The notes beneath the pieces were generated by a model. The model saw only the letters and a list, made by a program, of their open reading frames with translations. It made no database searches and was not told the DNA's origin. Both the position numbers and the translations under genes were made by a program. A stretch of DNA of 64,000 nt from Paenibacillus polymyxa (GTDB lineage Bacteria > Bacillota > Bacilli > Paenibacillales > Paenibacillaceae): assembly GCF_015710975.1 (NCBI RefSeq), contig NZ_CP049783.1:3198501-3262500 (forward strand), in the 5' to 3' direction. Shown here piece after piece: positions 14,301 to 22,040 of the stretch (position 1 is the stretch's first letter; the number at the start of each line of letters is the position of its first letter).

Positions 14301-14568
14301 GAAGCTGGAGCCCAAGTTGCCAGGCTGGCTGTTCACAGCTACAGGTGAGTTAACCTTCTGCTTTCTCGGAAGCTGCCAGGTGACGTATTATAATACAAGT
14401 CGCATGGATACTTACGCGCCGGACTGCATAGTGAAACAGTATATACTGCATTATAGCAATGAGGAACAGAAGACAATAAACCAGGCTGTATTAGACCAAA
14501 AAGAGGCGCAGGATGTGAGAGACCGGCTGGTTTCTCGTATCGAGGTGCATCTGGAGAGATCGCTTTAA
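11329..14568 (+). CDS. Probable GH161 beta-1,3-oligoglucan phosphorylase
   Basis: Large cytoplasmic protein of 1079 residues resembling the GH94/GH149/GH161 glycoside phosphorylase clan: an N-terminal beta-sandwich region, then an (alpha/alpha)6 barrel with segments such as FRDANQNRRNDVWFNPG and GWNDSMNGLPGLFASG. By analogy with the WND motif of GH94, Asp657 is the candidate catalytic acid. From the literature I recall PapP of P. polymyxa ATCC 842, founder of GH161, which phosphorolyses beta-1,3-glucooligosaccharides of two or more units to glucose-1-phosphate, and that such genes lie next to beta-glucosidase and ABC-importer genes, exactly as here. Assignment to GH161 is therefore strong by context but not confirmed by alignment; a GH94 cellodextrin or cellobiose phosphorylase is the alternative. 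Confidence 0.8.
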   Translation: MQPYYFDNQGRFVIENFAHAKPFSSFLPGIAGVQGIPLWAYYVNRGQGIASFGVEDKNGAIMEFFPANRSYSLVPIHGFRTFLKVKRQDEWSYMEPFSAVRPLEHEQQKMLISRHMLEINSSHPDIGLEVRVQYFTLPHESYAALVRKVEIVNHSDQELELEVLDGMPAVLPFGIDNTAYKELGYTLKSWMDVYNLNNSIPYYKVRGSTADTSEVHQIEVGHFMYSFVEQDGKARLVRPIVDPSIIFGENTSLTFPDCFIHTRVEDLISQQPVTTNKVPCGFSGYAARLAAGAAVNYCSVIGHVNDIQLINERITEIATMSYIDQKAKEARTLVEELTDGMATQTSIPLFDEYCRQSYLDNLLRGGYPLLLDNGTEQPFVYHVFSRKHGDLERDYNFFKLQAGYYSQGNGNFRDANQNRRNDVWFNPGVGDFNIRLFMSLIQPDGYNPLVVKGCSFQIRELEPLLEQVEVAAHSSLCTFFQSSFTPGELIQHIIHDNIGLKQTVETFVTEALKHSEQCYEADFGEGFWIDHWTYNMDLIESYLSIFPDKQEELLLSAREYMYYDSPAWVQPRRNKYVQMKDGRIRQYGAVVESKEKKAQLHMRTRDVHWVRTGRGNGEIYKSNLYEKLLSLAAIKLSTLDPEGLGIEMEAGKPGWNDSMNGLPGLFASGFSELCELQRLVRFLIHAQMKLSADFVLRLPLEVARLIQELGLAVEEYYHDFNDAEPENGSDDHGFWSRISDAREAYRETVRFGFEGTEAALSFDDVLEFLQRAERKIQEGMDKALRIGKGIYPTFFYYEAKEFEVQQDENGGLFVNIHSFKRKDIPFFLEGPTRAMKVTGDIVNGRKLYRLIRQSELYDKKLGMYKVNESLAGQPIELGRSRAFTPGWLENESIFMHMEYKYLLECLKVGLYTEFFADIQKALPPFMDAAIYGRSTLENSSFIASSANPDASLHGTGYIARLSGSTAEFIHMWLWMMTGGQPFGYDSRGLTLKLEPKLPGWLFTATGELTFCFLGSCQVTYYNTSRMDTYAPDCIVKQYILHYSNEEQKTINQAVLDQKEAQDVRDRLVSRIEVHLERSL

Positions 14569-14575
14569 TTCATTT

Positions 14576-14613
14576 AAGCCGTCATGCTGCCAAACGGAGC
14601 ATGACGGCTTTTT
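14576..14613 (+). terminator. Terminator of the oligosaccharide operon
   Basis: AAGCCGTCATGCT and AGCATGACGGCTT form a perfect 13-base-pair stem with a 9-base loop, followed by a short T run. It lies 8 bases after the phosphorylase stop codon. Confidence 0.85.
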
Positions 14614-14643
14614 AAGACCCTAATTTCTTGTATTAGTGCGGAA

Positions 14644-15408
14644 TTACGCGGAAATATCTTGCAAATCTAATATAACAGGGCAGTGGTCACTGCCTGTAAT
14701 ATGGCAATCAATACTCGCATCTATTAAAAGCGGACGAAGCCGCTCCGAGACGAGGAAGTAATCAATCCGCCAGCCGATATTCCGTTCTCTCACCTTTGGC
14801 ATATAGGACCACCAGGAATAAACATCCGTTCGATCAGGATAAAAATATCTGAAGGTGTCTATAAATCCAGCGTTGAGCAGCTGTGACATGCGGTCTCGTT
14901 CCTCGGGCGTGAAGCCAGCATTTCCGTAGTTGGCTTTGGCATTTTTGAGATCGATCTCCTGATGAGCCACGTTCAAGTCTCCGCAAATGATGACAGGCTT
15001 CAGAGTGTCTAGTTGTTGCAGATAGTTGCGAAAACGGTCTTCCCATTCGAGCCTGTATGGCAATCGGGATAAATCCCGTTTGGTATTCGGTGTGTACACA
15101 TTGACAAGATAAAATTTTTCAAATTCCAGCGTAAGGGTTCGACCCTCCGGTTCTTCATTTTCTTCAAGTCCATAATGCACAGAGAGCGGCTTGATTTTGG
15201 TGAAAATAGCTGTGCCAGAATACCCTTTTTTCTCAGCATAATTCCAGTATTGCATGTATTCCTCCATGTTCTCCATGAGGATTTGTCCTTCTTGAAGCTT
15301 CGTTTCCTGTACGCAAAAAATATCGGCATTCGTTTCTTTTAGATAAGTATAGAATCCTTTGGTTACACAGGCTCTTAAGCCATTTACATTCCAAGATATT
15401 AATTTCAT
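14644..15408 (-). CDS. exoA: Exodeoxyribonuclease III / AP endonuclease
   Basis: Base-excision-repair enzyme that cuts DNA 5' of abasic sites and has 3'-5' exonuclease activity. 254 residues starting MKLISWNVNGLRA, with metal-binding Glu in FCVQETKLQ, the GDLNVAHQEIDL motif and the catalytic GSDHCPV at the C-terminus, all standard for the ExoIII family. The start is ATG 15408 with AAGGAG 9 bases upstream; the open frame continues 11 codons further without a ribosome site. It converges on the oligosaccharide operon and is not part of it. Confidence 0.96.
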   Translation of the reverse strand: MKLISWNVNGLRACVTKGFYTYLKETNADIFCVQETKLQEGQILMENMEEYMQYWNYAEKKGYSGTAIFTKIKPLSVHYGLEENEEPEGRTLTLEFEKFYLVNVYTPNTKRDLSRLPYRLEWEDRFRNYLQQLDTLKPVIICGDLNVAHQEIDLKNAKANYGNAGFTPEERDRMSQLLNAGFIDTFRYFYPDRTDVYSWWSYMPKVRERNIGWRIDYFLVSERLRPLLIDASIDCHITGSDHCPVILDLQDISA

Positions 15409-15467
15409 TTGATTAAACTCCTTACTACTCCACGCAGTCAAGCGGTGTAATGGGTATATCCTCGATT

Positions 15468-15518
15468 AAAAGGCTGTCCCAGACAAGCGCTCGAATAGCG
15501 CTACGGAAACAGCCTTTT
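15468..15518. terminator. Long hairpin, possible bidirectional terminator
   Basis: AAAAGGCTGT and ACAGCCTTTT form perfect outer arms, with an inner AGCGCT repeat pairing on itself. T-rich flanks on either strand would allow termination. It lies between exoA and the tRNA-Arg gene, upstream of exoA, so it may insulate exoA from tRNA transcription, although the tRNA already has its own terminator. Confidence 0.45.
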
Positions 15519-15589
15519 CTACATTAAAATAGGTTGTAATACGATGCTGGCTCCAACGTCCATGGTAGATCTTACGTGGGTGGAAAATA

Positions 15590-15616
15590 AAAAAAGCTTC
15601 CTAAATAGGAAGCTTC
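15590..15616 (-). terminator. Terminator of tRNA-Arg
   Basis: On the minus strand, AAGCTTCC and GGAAGCTT pair around TATTTA, followed by a T run. It begins 8 bases after the tRNA 3' end. Confidence 0.85.
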
Positions 15617-15623
15617 GGCTATA

Positions 15624-15697
<74 letters not shown>

Positions 15698-15717
15698 ATA
15701 AAATTCAAGCGAATATT

Positions 15718-15746
15718 AATATATCATATGGATGAAAAAGATTCAA
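15718..15746 (-). promoter_or_regulatory. Promoter of tRNA-Arg
   Basis: On the minus strand TTGAAT and TATATT are separated by exactly 17 bases, and the -10 lies about 20 bases before the tRNA 5' end. Confidence 0.7.
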
Positions 15747-15868
15747 GTCTTATTTTACATATATCGCTTATTCGGGCTCTACACCACATAAATTCAGACT
15801 ACACATCGTTTTTTTTGCCTTATAAAAGGGTATGTTAGAATACAGGTGAATATGTTGAAGACGAGTAG

Positions 15869-15898
15869 TTGAACTTCGGCTGCTGTTTCTCATATAAT
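15869..15898 (+). promoter_or_regulatory. Promoter of the ysoA-like gene
   Basis: TTGAAC (15869-15874) and a perfect TATAAT (15893-15898) are separated by 18 bases, about 38 bases before the start codon. Confidence 0.6.
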
Positions 15899-15935
15899 CT
15901 ACGAATACTTTAGCTTGCGGAGGAGAGGGGGTGCC

Positions 15936-16868
15936 TTGAAAATAAAGGACTCCAAGGTGACGACAAAAGAAAATAATATCGTATTGTTTCCGAAGACACT
16001 GGACTACTATCAAATTCAACTTACGGTGATGCTTGAAAACGAACGTTACGGAGAGGCGATGGCGATGCTGCGCTTTTTGATGCAGTGTCAGGGACAGGAG
16101 CAGAAACAATACGATGAATGGAACGCTCTATCACAATGGTTGGAAGCTGCATTTCCACAGTATGCTGACAGCGGAGCGGTAACGGACAATGTGGAAGAAG
16201 ACGAAGTCAGTGAAGTTGAGTTGGCTCGCCGTCATGCACGTTTTAAGCAGGAACAGGATGCAGGCTACGGTAACAAGCTTTTGCAGATGGCTATGGATCA
16301 ACCGTTATCCGAACAGACGATTCTAGCTTTGGAACAGCTATCCTACTTGGAACTGCCGGAGATCGACGATGCTTTGCTTCGCTGGATTACTGAACGGGAA
16401 ATCCATCCTCTTCTCCAATTCCGTGTTCTACAGACATTGAGACGCCGCGGAATGGAAGGGACGATAGAAATCAGACGAGGGGATGAAAAGACGGAAATCG
16501 ATATTGAAACGGTTCCGTTACAGCCTGATGAGTTTCCAGAGGCGATTATGCGTATTTTGGAACGGGTAGCTGACCAGACTGAAGTGCATGAGCCCACACT
16601 ATTCTATTTTGCACAGGAGCTGTGGTCACAGTTTGTGATGGCCGTGTACGGTACTAAAGATTATAGATCAATGTTGATAGAGGAGGACGGAATGCCGGAT
16701 ATTTGGGCAGCAGCACTCCATCAGACCGTTTCGGAAAGTTTGAACGGGAACAACAATGAAGAAGAAACTCGCGCTATATATGGCATTACAGATGCACTGC
16801 GCTTCCGTTTTGAGCAAGCATATCGGTCGATGCGAATATTCGTAGCGGCGGGAATGAACACTCCTTAA
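15936..16868 (+). CDS. YsoA-like hypothetical protein upstream of tig
   Basis: I do not recognise a specific family by sequence. The 310-residue product is soluble, acidic and mostly helical, with repeated helical segments (YYQIQLTVMLENERYGEAMAML; LLQMAMDQPLSEQTILALEQL) that look like TPR-type or HEAT-like pairs. B. subtilis has the TPR protein YsoA at the same place immediately upstream of tig, which makes this a positional counterpart. The start is TTG 15936, with AGGAGAGG 8 bases upstream; a TTG at 15915 lies inside the ribosome site. No signal peptide or membrane segment. It may act with the chaperone and protease genes downstream; this is inference only. Confidence 0.75.
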   Translation: MKIKDSKVTTKENNIVLFPKTLDYYQIQLTVMLENERYGEAMAMLRFLMQCQGQEQKQYDEWNALSQWLEAAFPQYADSGAVTDNVEEDEVSEVELARRHARFKQEQDAGYGNKLLQMAMDQPLSEQTILALEQLSYLELPEIDDALLRWITEREIHPLLQFRVLQTLRRRGMEGTIEIRRGDEKTEIDIETVPLQPDEFPEAIMRILERVADQTEVHEPTLFYFAQELWSQFVMAVYGTKDYRSMLIEEDGMPDIWAAALHQTVSESLNGNNNEEETRAIYGITDALRFRFEQAYRSMRIFVAAGMNTP

Positions 16869-17011
16869 TGACCGGAAACGTTTACCTGTTAAAGCATTCA
16901 AGGGCTGCTCTTGAAAAAGACAGTAATGTTAGATATACTATAGTGGTTATTTTGTGTGCGTTGATTGTAATGAAAACTAAGTGAAGATTTTGTTGGAGGG
17001 GAAAGCATAAA

Positions 17012-18325
17012 ATGAAAGCAACTTGGGAGAAAATAGAGAAGAACCTTGGGGTTCTTGAAGTTGAGGTAGACGCGGATCGTGTAGCCGCTGCACTCGACAA
17101 AGCTTTTAATAAAGTGGTTAAACAAGTAAGCGTACCAGGATTCCGTAAAGGTAAAGTGCCACGTCCTATCTTTGAAAAACGTTATGGCATTGAAAGTCTG
17201 TACCAGGATGCAATTGACTTCCTGTTGCCAGAAGCATACAGCCAAGCTGTAGAGCAAACAGACATCTTCCCAGTAGATAGCCCAGATGTTGAAATTGATC
17301 AATTTGCTAAAGGCGAAACTTTCAAATTCAAAGCAAAAGTTACGGTTAAACCTGAAGTAACTTTGGGCGATTACAAAGGCGTAGAAGTGCCTGTAAGCAA
17401 AATCGAAGTAAGCGACGAAGAACTGGCTCAAGAGCTGGAGCGCCTGCAACAACGTCATGCTGAATTGGTTGTCGTTGATGAAGATGCTGCTCAATCCGGC
17501 GATACAGCTATCATTGACTTCGACGGTTCCGTAGACGGTGTACAGTTCGAAGGTGGACAAGCTGAGAAGTATTCTCTGGAACTGGGTTCCAATACCTTTA
17601 TCCCTGGCTTTGAAGATCAAGTGATTGGTTTGCACACTGGTGATTCCAAGGACGTTGAAGTAACGTTCCCTGAGAACTACCATTCTGCTGACCTCGCTGG
17701 TAAACAAGCTGTATTTAAAGTGAAAGTTCATGAACTGAAACGCAAAGTTCTTCCTGAATTGGACGATGAATTTGCTAAAGATGTAAGTGAATTTGATACA
17801 CTTGCTGAATTCAAGGAAGACTTGAAAAAGCAATTGCTGGAACGCAAAGAAAACGAAGCTAAAGCAGCTCGTGAGGGCGCTGTAGTGGAGAAAGTTGCTG
17901 AAAATGCAACAATCGACATTCCTGAGGCAATGGTTAAGAGTGAAGTGCAAAACATGGTTCGCGATTTCGACAACCGTCTGCGCAGCCAAGGCATGAATCT
18001 TGAAATGTTCCTCGGCTTCTCCGGTCAAAGCAAAGAAGACCTGGAAGAGCAAATGAAAGCTGATGCTGAGAAGCGCGTACGCAACAACCTCGTGCTGGAG
18101 CAAGTGGCTAAAGCAGAAAACATCGAAGTTTCCGAAGCGGAAATTAATGAAGAGCTGCAAAACATGGCTGATGCTTACAAACGTTCTGTAGAAGAGATCC
18201 GCAGCATTCTGGAAAGTAACGGCTCGTTCGCTAACTTGAAAGAAGAGATCTCACTGCGCAAAACAATCGCTTTGCTGGTTGAAAACAGCAAAGAAGTTGA
18301 AGCGCCAGCTGCAGCTGCTGAGTAA
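17012..18325 (+). CDS. tig: Trigger factor
   Basis: Ribosome-associated chaperone and peptidyl-prolyl isomerase that shields nascent chains at the tunnel exit. 437 residues: an N-terminal ribosome-binding domain with the signature GFRKGKVPRPIFEKRYG (about 44-60), a central FKBP-type domain (about 160-245, GDTAIIDFDGSVDG), and a helical C-terminal cradle. A strong GGAGGGGA ribosome site precedes the ATG. Codon use is strongly biased (GAA, AAA, CGT, GCT), as expected for a highly expressed gene. A terminator follows, so it is separate from clpP. Confidence 0.98.
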   Translation: MKATWEKIEKNLGVLEVEVDADRVAAALDKAFNKVVKQVSVPGFRKGKVPRPIFEKRYGIESLYQDAIDFLLPEAYSQAVEQTDIFPVDSPDVEIDQFAKGETFKFKAKVTVKPEVTLGDYKGVEVPVSKIEVSDEELAQELERLQQRHAELVVVDEDAAQSGDTAIIDFDGSVDGVQFEGGQAEKYSLELGSNTFIPGFEDQVIGLHTGDSKDVEVTFPENYHSADLAGKQAVFKVKVHELKRKVLPELDDEFAKDVSEFDTLAEFKEDLKKQLLERKENEAKAAREGAVVEKVAENATIDIPEAMVKSEVQNMVRDFDNRLRSQGMNLEMFLGFSGQSKEDLEEQMKADAEKRVRNNLVLEQVAKAENIEVSEAEINEELQNMADAYKRSVEEIRSILESNGSFANLKEEISLRKTIALLVENSKEVEAPAAAAE

Positions 18326-18386
18326 TTTAAACGATAAAATATACGGTGTATGCTGTAACAGGCTGCAACGTAGTAATTAGATAAGG

Positions 18387-18423
18387 ATAAGGCACGTAGT
18401 GAAAGTTACGTGCCTTATTTTTA
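18387..18423 (+). terminator. Terminator of tig
   Basis: ATAAGGCACGTA and TACGTGCCTTAT form a 12-base-pair stem with a T run after it. The rest of the 409-base gap between tig and clpP (18326-18734) contains this terminator, the clpP promoter and a leader hairpin; I see no gene or clear CtsR box in it. Confidence 0.85.
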
Positions 18424-18597
18424 CCTTAGACAATCCAAATTTTAGTCGTTTATGGAAAGCGCTGTGAATGGTGTTTTCTGTTTTACATAAGTCACTACCG
18501 TACATTTGCACATACATACGAAACATGGTTAAATATGAGAAGGTCTCGGCAGGACGTCTGTAAATAGCCTGCATTTTATATATGAGCACAGGCAAAT

Positions 18598-18626
18598 ATG
18601 ACACGAGACTCTGAACATGTTAAAAT
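18598..18626 (+). promoter_or_regulatory. Promoter of clpP
   Basis: ATGACA and TAAAAT, each five of six to the sigma-A consensus, are separated by 17 bases. The transcript would start about 100 bases before clpP. Confidence 0.5.
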
Positions 18627-18656
18627 ATTTTGTAAGGTGTTCACGTTTCATGATTG

Positions 18657-18689
18657 CCGCTTCCGTTTTAATGGGACTTAAGGAAGCGG
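18657..18689 (+). promoter_or_regulatory. Hairpin in the clpP leader
   Basis: CCGCTTCC and GGAAGCGG form a perfect 8-base-pair stem with a 17-base loop between the predicted promoter and the clpP start. No T run follows, so it is not a simple terminator; it could stabilise the message or bind a regulator. Confidence 0.4.
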
Positions 18690-18734
18690 ATGAATACAGG
18701 TGTTCATTTTAATAAAGAAAAGAGGTTGGTCGTG

Positions 18735-19325
18735 ATGAGTCTCGTCCCTATGGTTGTGGAACAAACGAATCGAGGAGAACGATCTTACGATATTTACTCG
18801 CGGTTGCTTAAGGATCGCATCATTTTCCTAAGTGGCCCGATTGATGACGATGTCGCCAATCTCGTCATTGCACAGCTATTGTTCCTTTCTGCGGAAGACC
18901 CGGAGAAGGACATTAATTTGTACATTAACTCGCCAGGCGGTTCTGTTACTGCAGGCATGGGTATATATGATACAATGCAATTCATTAAGCCGGATGTATC
19001 GACGATTTGTGTAGGTATGGCTGCTAGTATGGGCTCTTTATTGCTCACAGCCGGTGCACCAGGCAAGAGATATGCACTTACCAATAGTGAAGTTATGATT
19101 CACCAGCCGCTCGGCGGCATTCAGGGGCAAGCCTCCGACATGCTGATTCATGCGGACTGGATTATCAAAACACGTGCCAAGCTGAATCAAATCTATGTGG
19201 AGCGTACAGGTCAGCCCCTCGAAAAAATCGAACGTGATACTGACCGGGATTTCTTCATGGAAGCGGAAGAGGCGAAAGCATACGGTATCATTGACCAGGT
19301 GCTGTCTAAACCGATTAATCTGTAA
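18735..19325 (+). CDS. clpP: ATP-dependent Clp protease proteolytic subunit
   Basis: Barrel-forming serine peptidase that degrades proteins unfolded by ClpX or ClpC. 196 residues with the catalytic triad Ser98 (GMAASMGS), His123 (MIHQPLGG) and Asp172 (DTDRD), the same positions as in B. subtilis ClpP. The start is ATG 18735 with an AAGAGGTTGG site; a longer upstream frame would add a non-conserved extension. It lies directly before clpX, an arrangement common in proteobacteria but not in B. subtilis, where the two are apart. Confidence 0.97.
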   Translation: MSLVPMVVEQTNRGERSYDIYSRLLKDRIIFLSGPIDDDVANLVIAQLLFLSAEDPEKDINLYINSPGGSVTAGMGIYDTMQFIKPDVSTICVGMAASMGSLLLTAGAPGKRYALTNSEVMIHQPLGGIQGQASDMLIHADWIIKTRAKLNQIYVERTGQPLEKIERDTDRDFFMEAEEAKAYGIIDQVLSKPINL

Positions 19326-19337
19326 AGGGGTGGCTCT

Positions 19338-20594
19338 ATGTTTAAATTTAATGATGAAAAAGGACAATTAAAATGTTCTTTCTGCGGTAAATCTCAGGAT
19401 CAGGTTCGCAAGCTTGTTGCCGGACCGGGCGTATATATATGTGACGAATGCATCGAGTTGTGCACGGAAATTGTGGAGGAAGAATTGGGTCATGAAGAAG
19501 AAGTAGATCTGAAAGACATTCCAAAACCAATGCAAATCCGTGAAATTCTGGACCAATATGTTATTGGTCAGGATCAAGCGAAAAAATCATTGTCTGTTGC
19601 GGTATATAATCACTACAAACGTATTAATACACAAAACAAAATTGATGATGTGGAATTGCAAAAAAGTAACATTCTGATGCTTGGACCTACAGGTTCGGGT
19701 AAAACGTTACTTGCGCAAACCATGGCTAAAATTTTGAACGTCCCATTTGCTATCGCAGATGCCACTTCCCTTACGGAAGCGGGTTATGTGGGTGAAGACG
19801 TTGAAAACATTTTGCTGAAACTGATTCAAGCTGCCGATTATGATGTAGAAAAAGCCGAGCGCGGCATTATCTACATTGACGAAATTGATAAAGTAGCCCG
19901 CAAATCCGAAAACCCGTCCATTACGCGTGACGTATCGGGTGAAGGTGTACAGCAAGCGTTGCTTAAAATTTTGGAAGGCACAGTTGCTTCTGTACCTCCG
20001 CAAGGTGGTCGTAAGCATCCACATCAAGAATTCATTCAAATTGATACCACGAATATCCTGTTCATTTGCGGTGGTGCCTTTGATGGTCTGGAGCAAATGA
20101 TCAAACGTCGTATCGGTAAGAAGGTCATCGGCTTTAACGCGACTAGTGAACAAAAAGATCTGAAACCAGGCGAATATACCTCCATGGTATTGCCAGAGGA
20201 TCTGCTGAAATTCGGTCTGATTCCGGAATTCGTAGGACGTTTGCCAGTTATTTCTACGCTGGAGCCGCTTGATGAGAAGACATTGGTTCGTATTTTGTCT
20301 GAACCAAAAAATGCCTTGACCAAGCAATATCAGAAGATGCTGGAACTGGACAATGTGCAGCTGGAGTTTAAGCAAGATGCTCTGGAAGCCATTGCTCGTG
20401 AGGCGATCAAGCGTAACACGGGTGCCCGTGGCCTTCGTGCAATCATCGAAGGTATTATGCTCGACGTTATGTACGAAGTTCCTTCCCGTGATGATGTGAC
20501 GACTTGCGTCATCAACGAGCAGGTAGTAAAAGACAAAATCGCACCGGAACTCGGTGGTACAGATAAGGATAAAAAACAAGAAGAGAGCGCCTAA
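19338..20594 (+). CDS. clpX: Clp protease ATP-binding subunit ClpX
   Basis: AAA+ unfoldase that recognises tagged substrates and feeds them to ClpP. 418 residues: an N-terminal C4 zinc-binding domain (CSFCGK...CDECIELC, residues about 10-37), Walker A GPTGSGKT, Walker [10 protein letters not shown], the IGF loop in [13 protein letters not shown] that docks on ClpP, and a C-terminal small domain ([12 protein letters not shown]). It begins 12 bases after clpP, so the two are probably co-transcribed. Confidence 0.98.
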   Translation: MFKFNDEKGQLKCSFCGKSQDQVRKLVAGPGVYICDECIELCTEIVEEELGHEEEVDLKDIPKPMQIREILDQYVIGQDQAKKSLSVAVYNHYKRINTQNKIDDVELQKSNILMLGPTGSGKTLLAQTMAKILNVPFAIADATSLTEAGYVGEDVENILLKLIQAADYDVEKAERGIIYIDEIDKVARKSENPSITRDVSGEGVQQALLKILEGTVASVPPQGGRKHPHQEFIQIDTTNILFICGGAFDGLEQMIKRRIGKKVIGFNATSEQKDLKPGEYTSMVLPEDLLKFGLIPEFVGRLPVISTLEPLDEKTLVRILSEPKNALTKQYQKMLELDNVQLEFKQDALEAIAREAIKRNTGARGLRAIIEGIMLDVMYEVPSRDDVTTCVINEQVVKDKIAPELGGTDKDKKQEESA

Positions 20595-20704
20595 GGATTG
20601 ATACTTCGCGATCTCTACAACATGAGAAGCCAGATCTCCACTTCACTAAACCTGTATGAGGTTTTATGGGGTGGAGGTTTGGCGTTAATGGGAGAGAAAA
20701 GTAC

Positions 20705-21823
20705 ATGTTCTTAAGACAAGACACACGTCCCGTTAAAGTCGGGAATCTGACGATTGGCGGCAGCAATGAAGTCATCATCCAAAGCATGTGTACAACCAAA
20801 ACGGCAGATGTGGAAGCTACAGTAGCTGAGATTCTTCGCTTGGAAGAAGCCGGATGTCAGATAGTGCGGGTTACCGTCAACAATGAGGAAGCTGCCGCAG
20901 CTATTAAGGAAATTAAGAAGCGGATTCATATTCCGCTGGTTGCAGATATTCACTTTAATCACAAGCTGGCTCTACTGGCGATTGAAAATGGGATTGACAA
21001 GGTTCGTATTAACCCAGGGAACATTGGACGACGTGAAAAAGTGGAAGCAGTCGTTAAGGCGTGTAAAGAAAAAGGGATTCCGATTCGGATTGGTGTGAAC
21101 GCCGGATCATTGGAACAGCATTTACTGGATAAGTATGGCTACCCGACGCCAGAAGCGATGGTAGAAAGTGCACTGTACCATATCGGGATACTCGAAGAGC
21201 TTGATTTCCATGATATTATCGTATCACTGAAGGCTTCTGACGTTCCAATGGCGATTGCGGCTTACACGAAGGCAGCTGAAATTATTAAGTATCCCCTCCA
21301 TTTGGGCATCACCGAAGCCGGTACACTCTTTACTGGAACGGTTAAAAGCGCAGCGGGTATGGGAGCACTGTTGGCAGCTGGTATCGGATCCACCATGCGT
21401 ATCTCGCTAAGTGCCGATCCAGTCGAAGAAGTGAAGGTAGCACGGGAGTTGCTCAAAACGTTTGGGTTGATCACGAATGCAGCTACATTGATTTCTTGTC
21501 CGACTTGCGGGCGTCTGGATATTGATCTGTTCTCTATTGCGAACGAAGTAGAGGATTACATTGCAAAACTCAAGGTGCCGATTAAAGTATCCGTACTGGG
21601 GTGTGCAGTTAACGGTCCGGGTGAAGCGAAGGAAGCTGATATCGGAATTGCCGGAGCACGTGGAGAAGGTCTATTGTTCCGTTATGGAAAGATGATTCGC
21701 AAAGTCCCTGAGGCTGAAATGGTTGACGAATTGAAAAAAGAAATTGATATCATCGTCAAGGCTTATGAGGAAACAGGTAAAATACCGGGACGTGAAGAGC
21801 GTCACACTGCCGAGAAGGTGTAG
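20705..21823 (+). CDS. ispG: 4-hydroxy-3-methylbut-2-enyl diphosphate synthase
   Basis: Penultimate enzyme of the MEP isoprenoid pathway, converting MEcPP to HMBPP with a [4Fe-4S] cluster and flavodoxin or ferredoxin. 372 residues, opening [14 protein letters not shown], with cluster ligands in SCPTCGR and GCAVNGPGE. The start is ATG 20705, 6 bases after GGGAGAG. The gene lies between clpX and lonB, where B. subtilis has no ispG. An imperfect inverted repeat in the 110-base gap before it (around 20634-20690) may attenuate read-through from clpX. Confidence 0.96.
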   Translation: MFLRQDTRPVKVGNLTIGGSNEVIIQSMCTTKTADVEATVAEILRLEEAGCQIVRVTVNNEEAAAAIKEIKKRIHIPLVADIHFNHKLALLAIENGIDKVRINPGNIGRREKVEAVVKACKEKGIPIRIGVNAGSLEQHLLDKYGYPTPEAMVESALYHIGILEELDFHDIIVSLKASDVPMAIAAYTKAAEIIKYPLHLGITEAGTLFTGTVKSAAGMGALLAAGIGSTMRISLSADPVEEVKVARELLKTFGLITNAATLISCPTCGRLDIDLFSIANEVEDYIAKLKVPIKVSVLGCAVNGPGEAKEADIGIAGARGEGLLFRYGKMIRKVPEAEMVDELKKEIDIIVKAYEETGKIPGREERHTAEKV

Positions 21824-21878
21824 GCAAAAGCGGTTATTTTAAAACAGGTATAATCATAAACTATGGTCATTGTATAAG

Positions 21879-21926
21879 CGCCGTGGAGAGCAGCTCTGCT
21901 ACAGAACTGTTTTTCGCGGCGTTTTT
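21879..21926 (+). terminator. Probable terminator between ispG and lonB
   Basis: CGCCG (21879) pairs with CGGCG (21917-21921) and five T residues follow. The loop is long and partly structured (AGAGCAGCTCT is self-complementary), so efficiency is uncertain. Confidence 0.45.
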
Positions 21927-22040
21927 GTATTTCTCTCTGATCTTTTGAAAGACAGCCGTTTAGCTCTCGTGGAAAAGGAAATACTGTCTTTCATAGAACA
22001 GCATTTTCAAATTGCTGAGATGAGAAACGGAGGAAATACG

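Noticed and set aside
16898..18160. Long open frame (420 codons) on the minus strand opposite tig
   Set aside because: It is the antisense shadow of a highly biased gene; its product is Phe/Leu/Cys-rich with no family signature and no ribosome site, and tig itself is certain.
19707..20579. 290-codon minus-strand frame opposite clpX
   Set aside because: Antisense shadow of clpX with unnatural composition (Phe, Thr, His, Gln rich) and no start signal.
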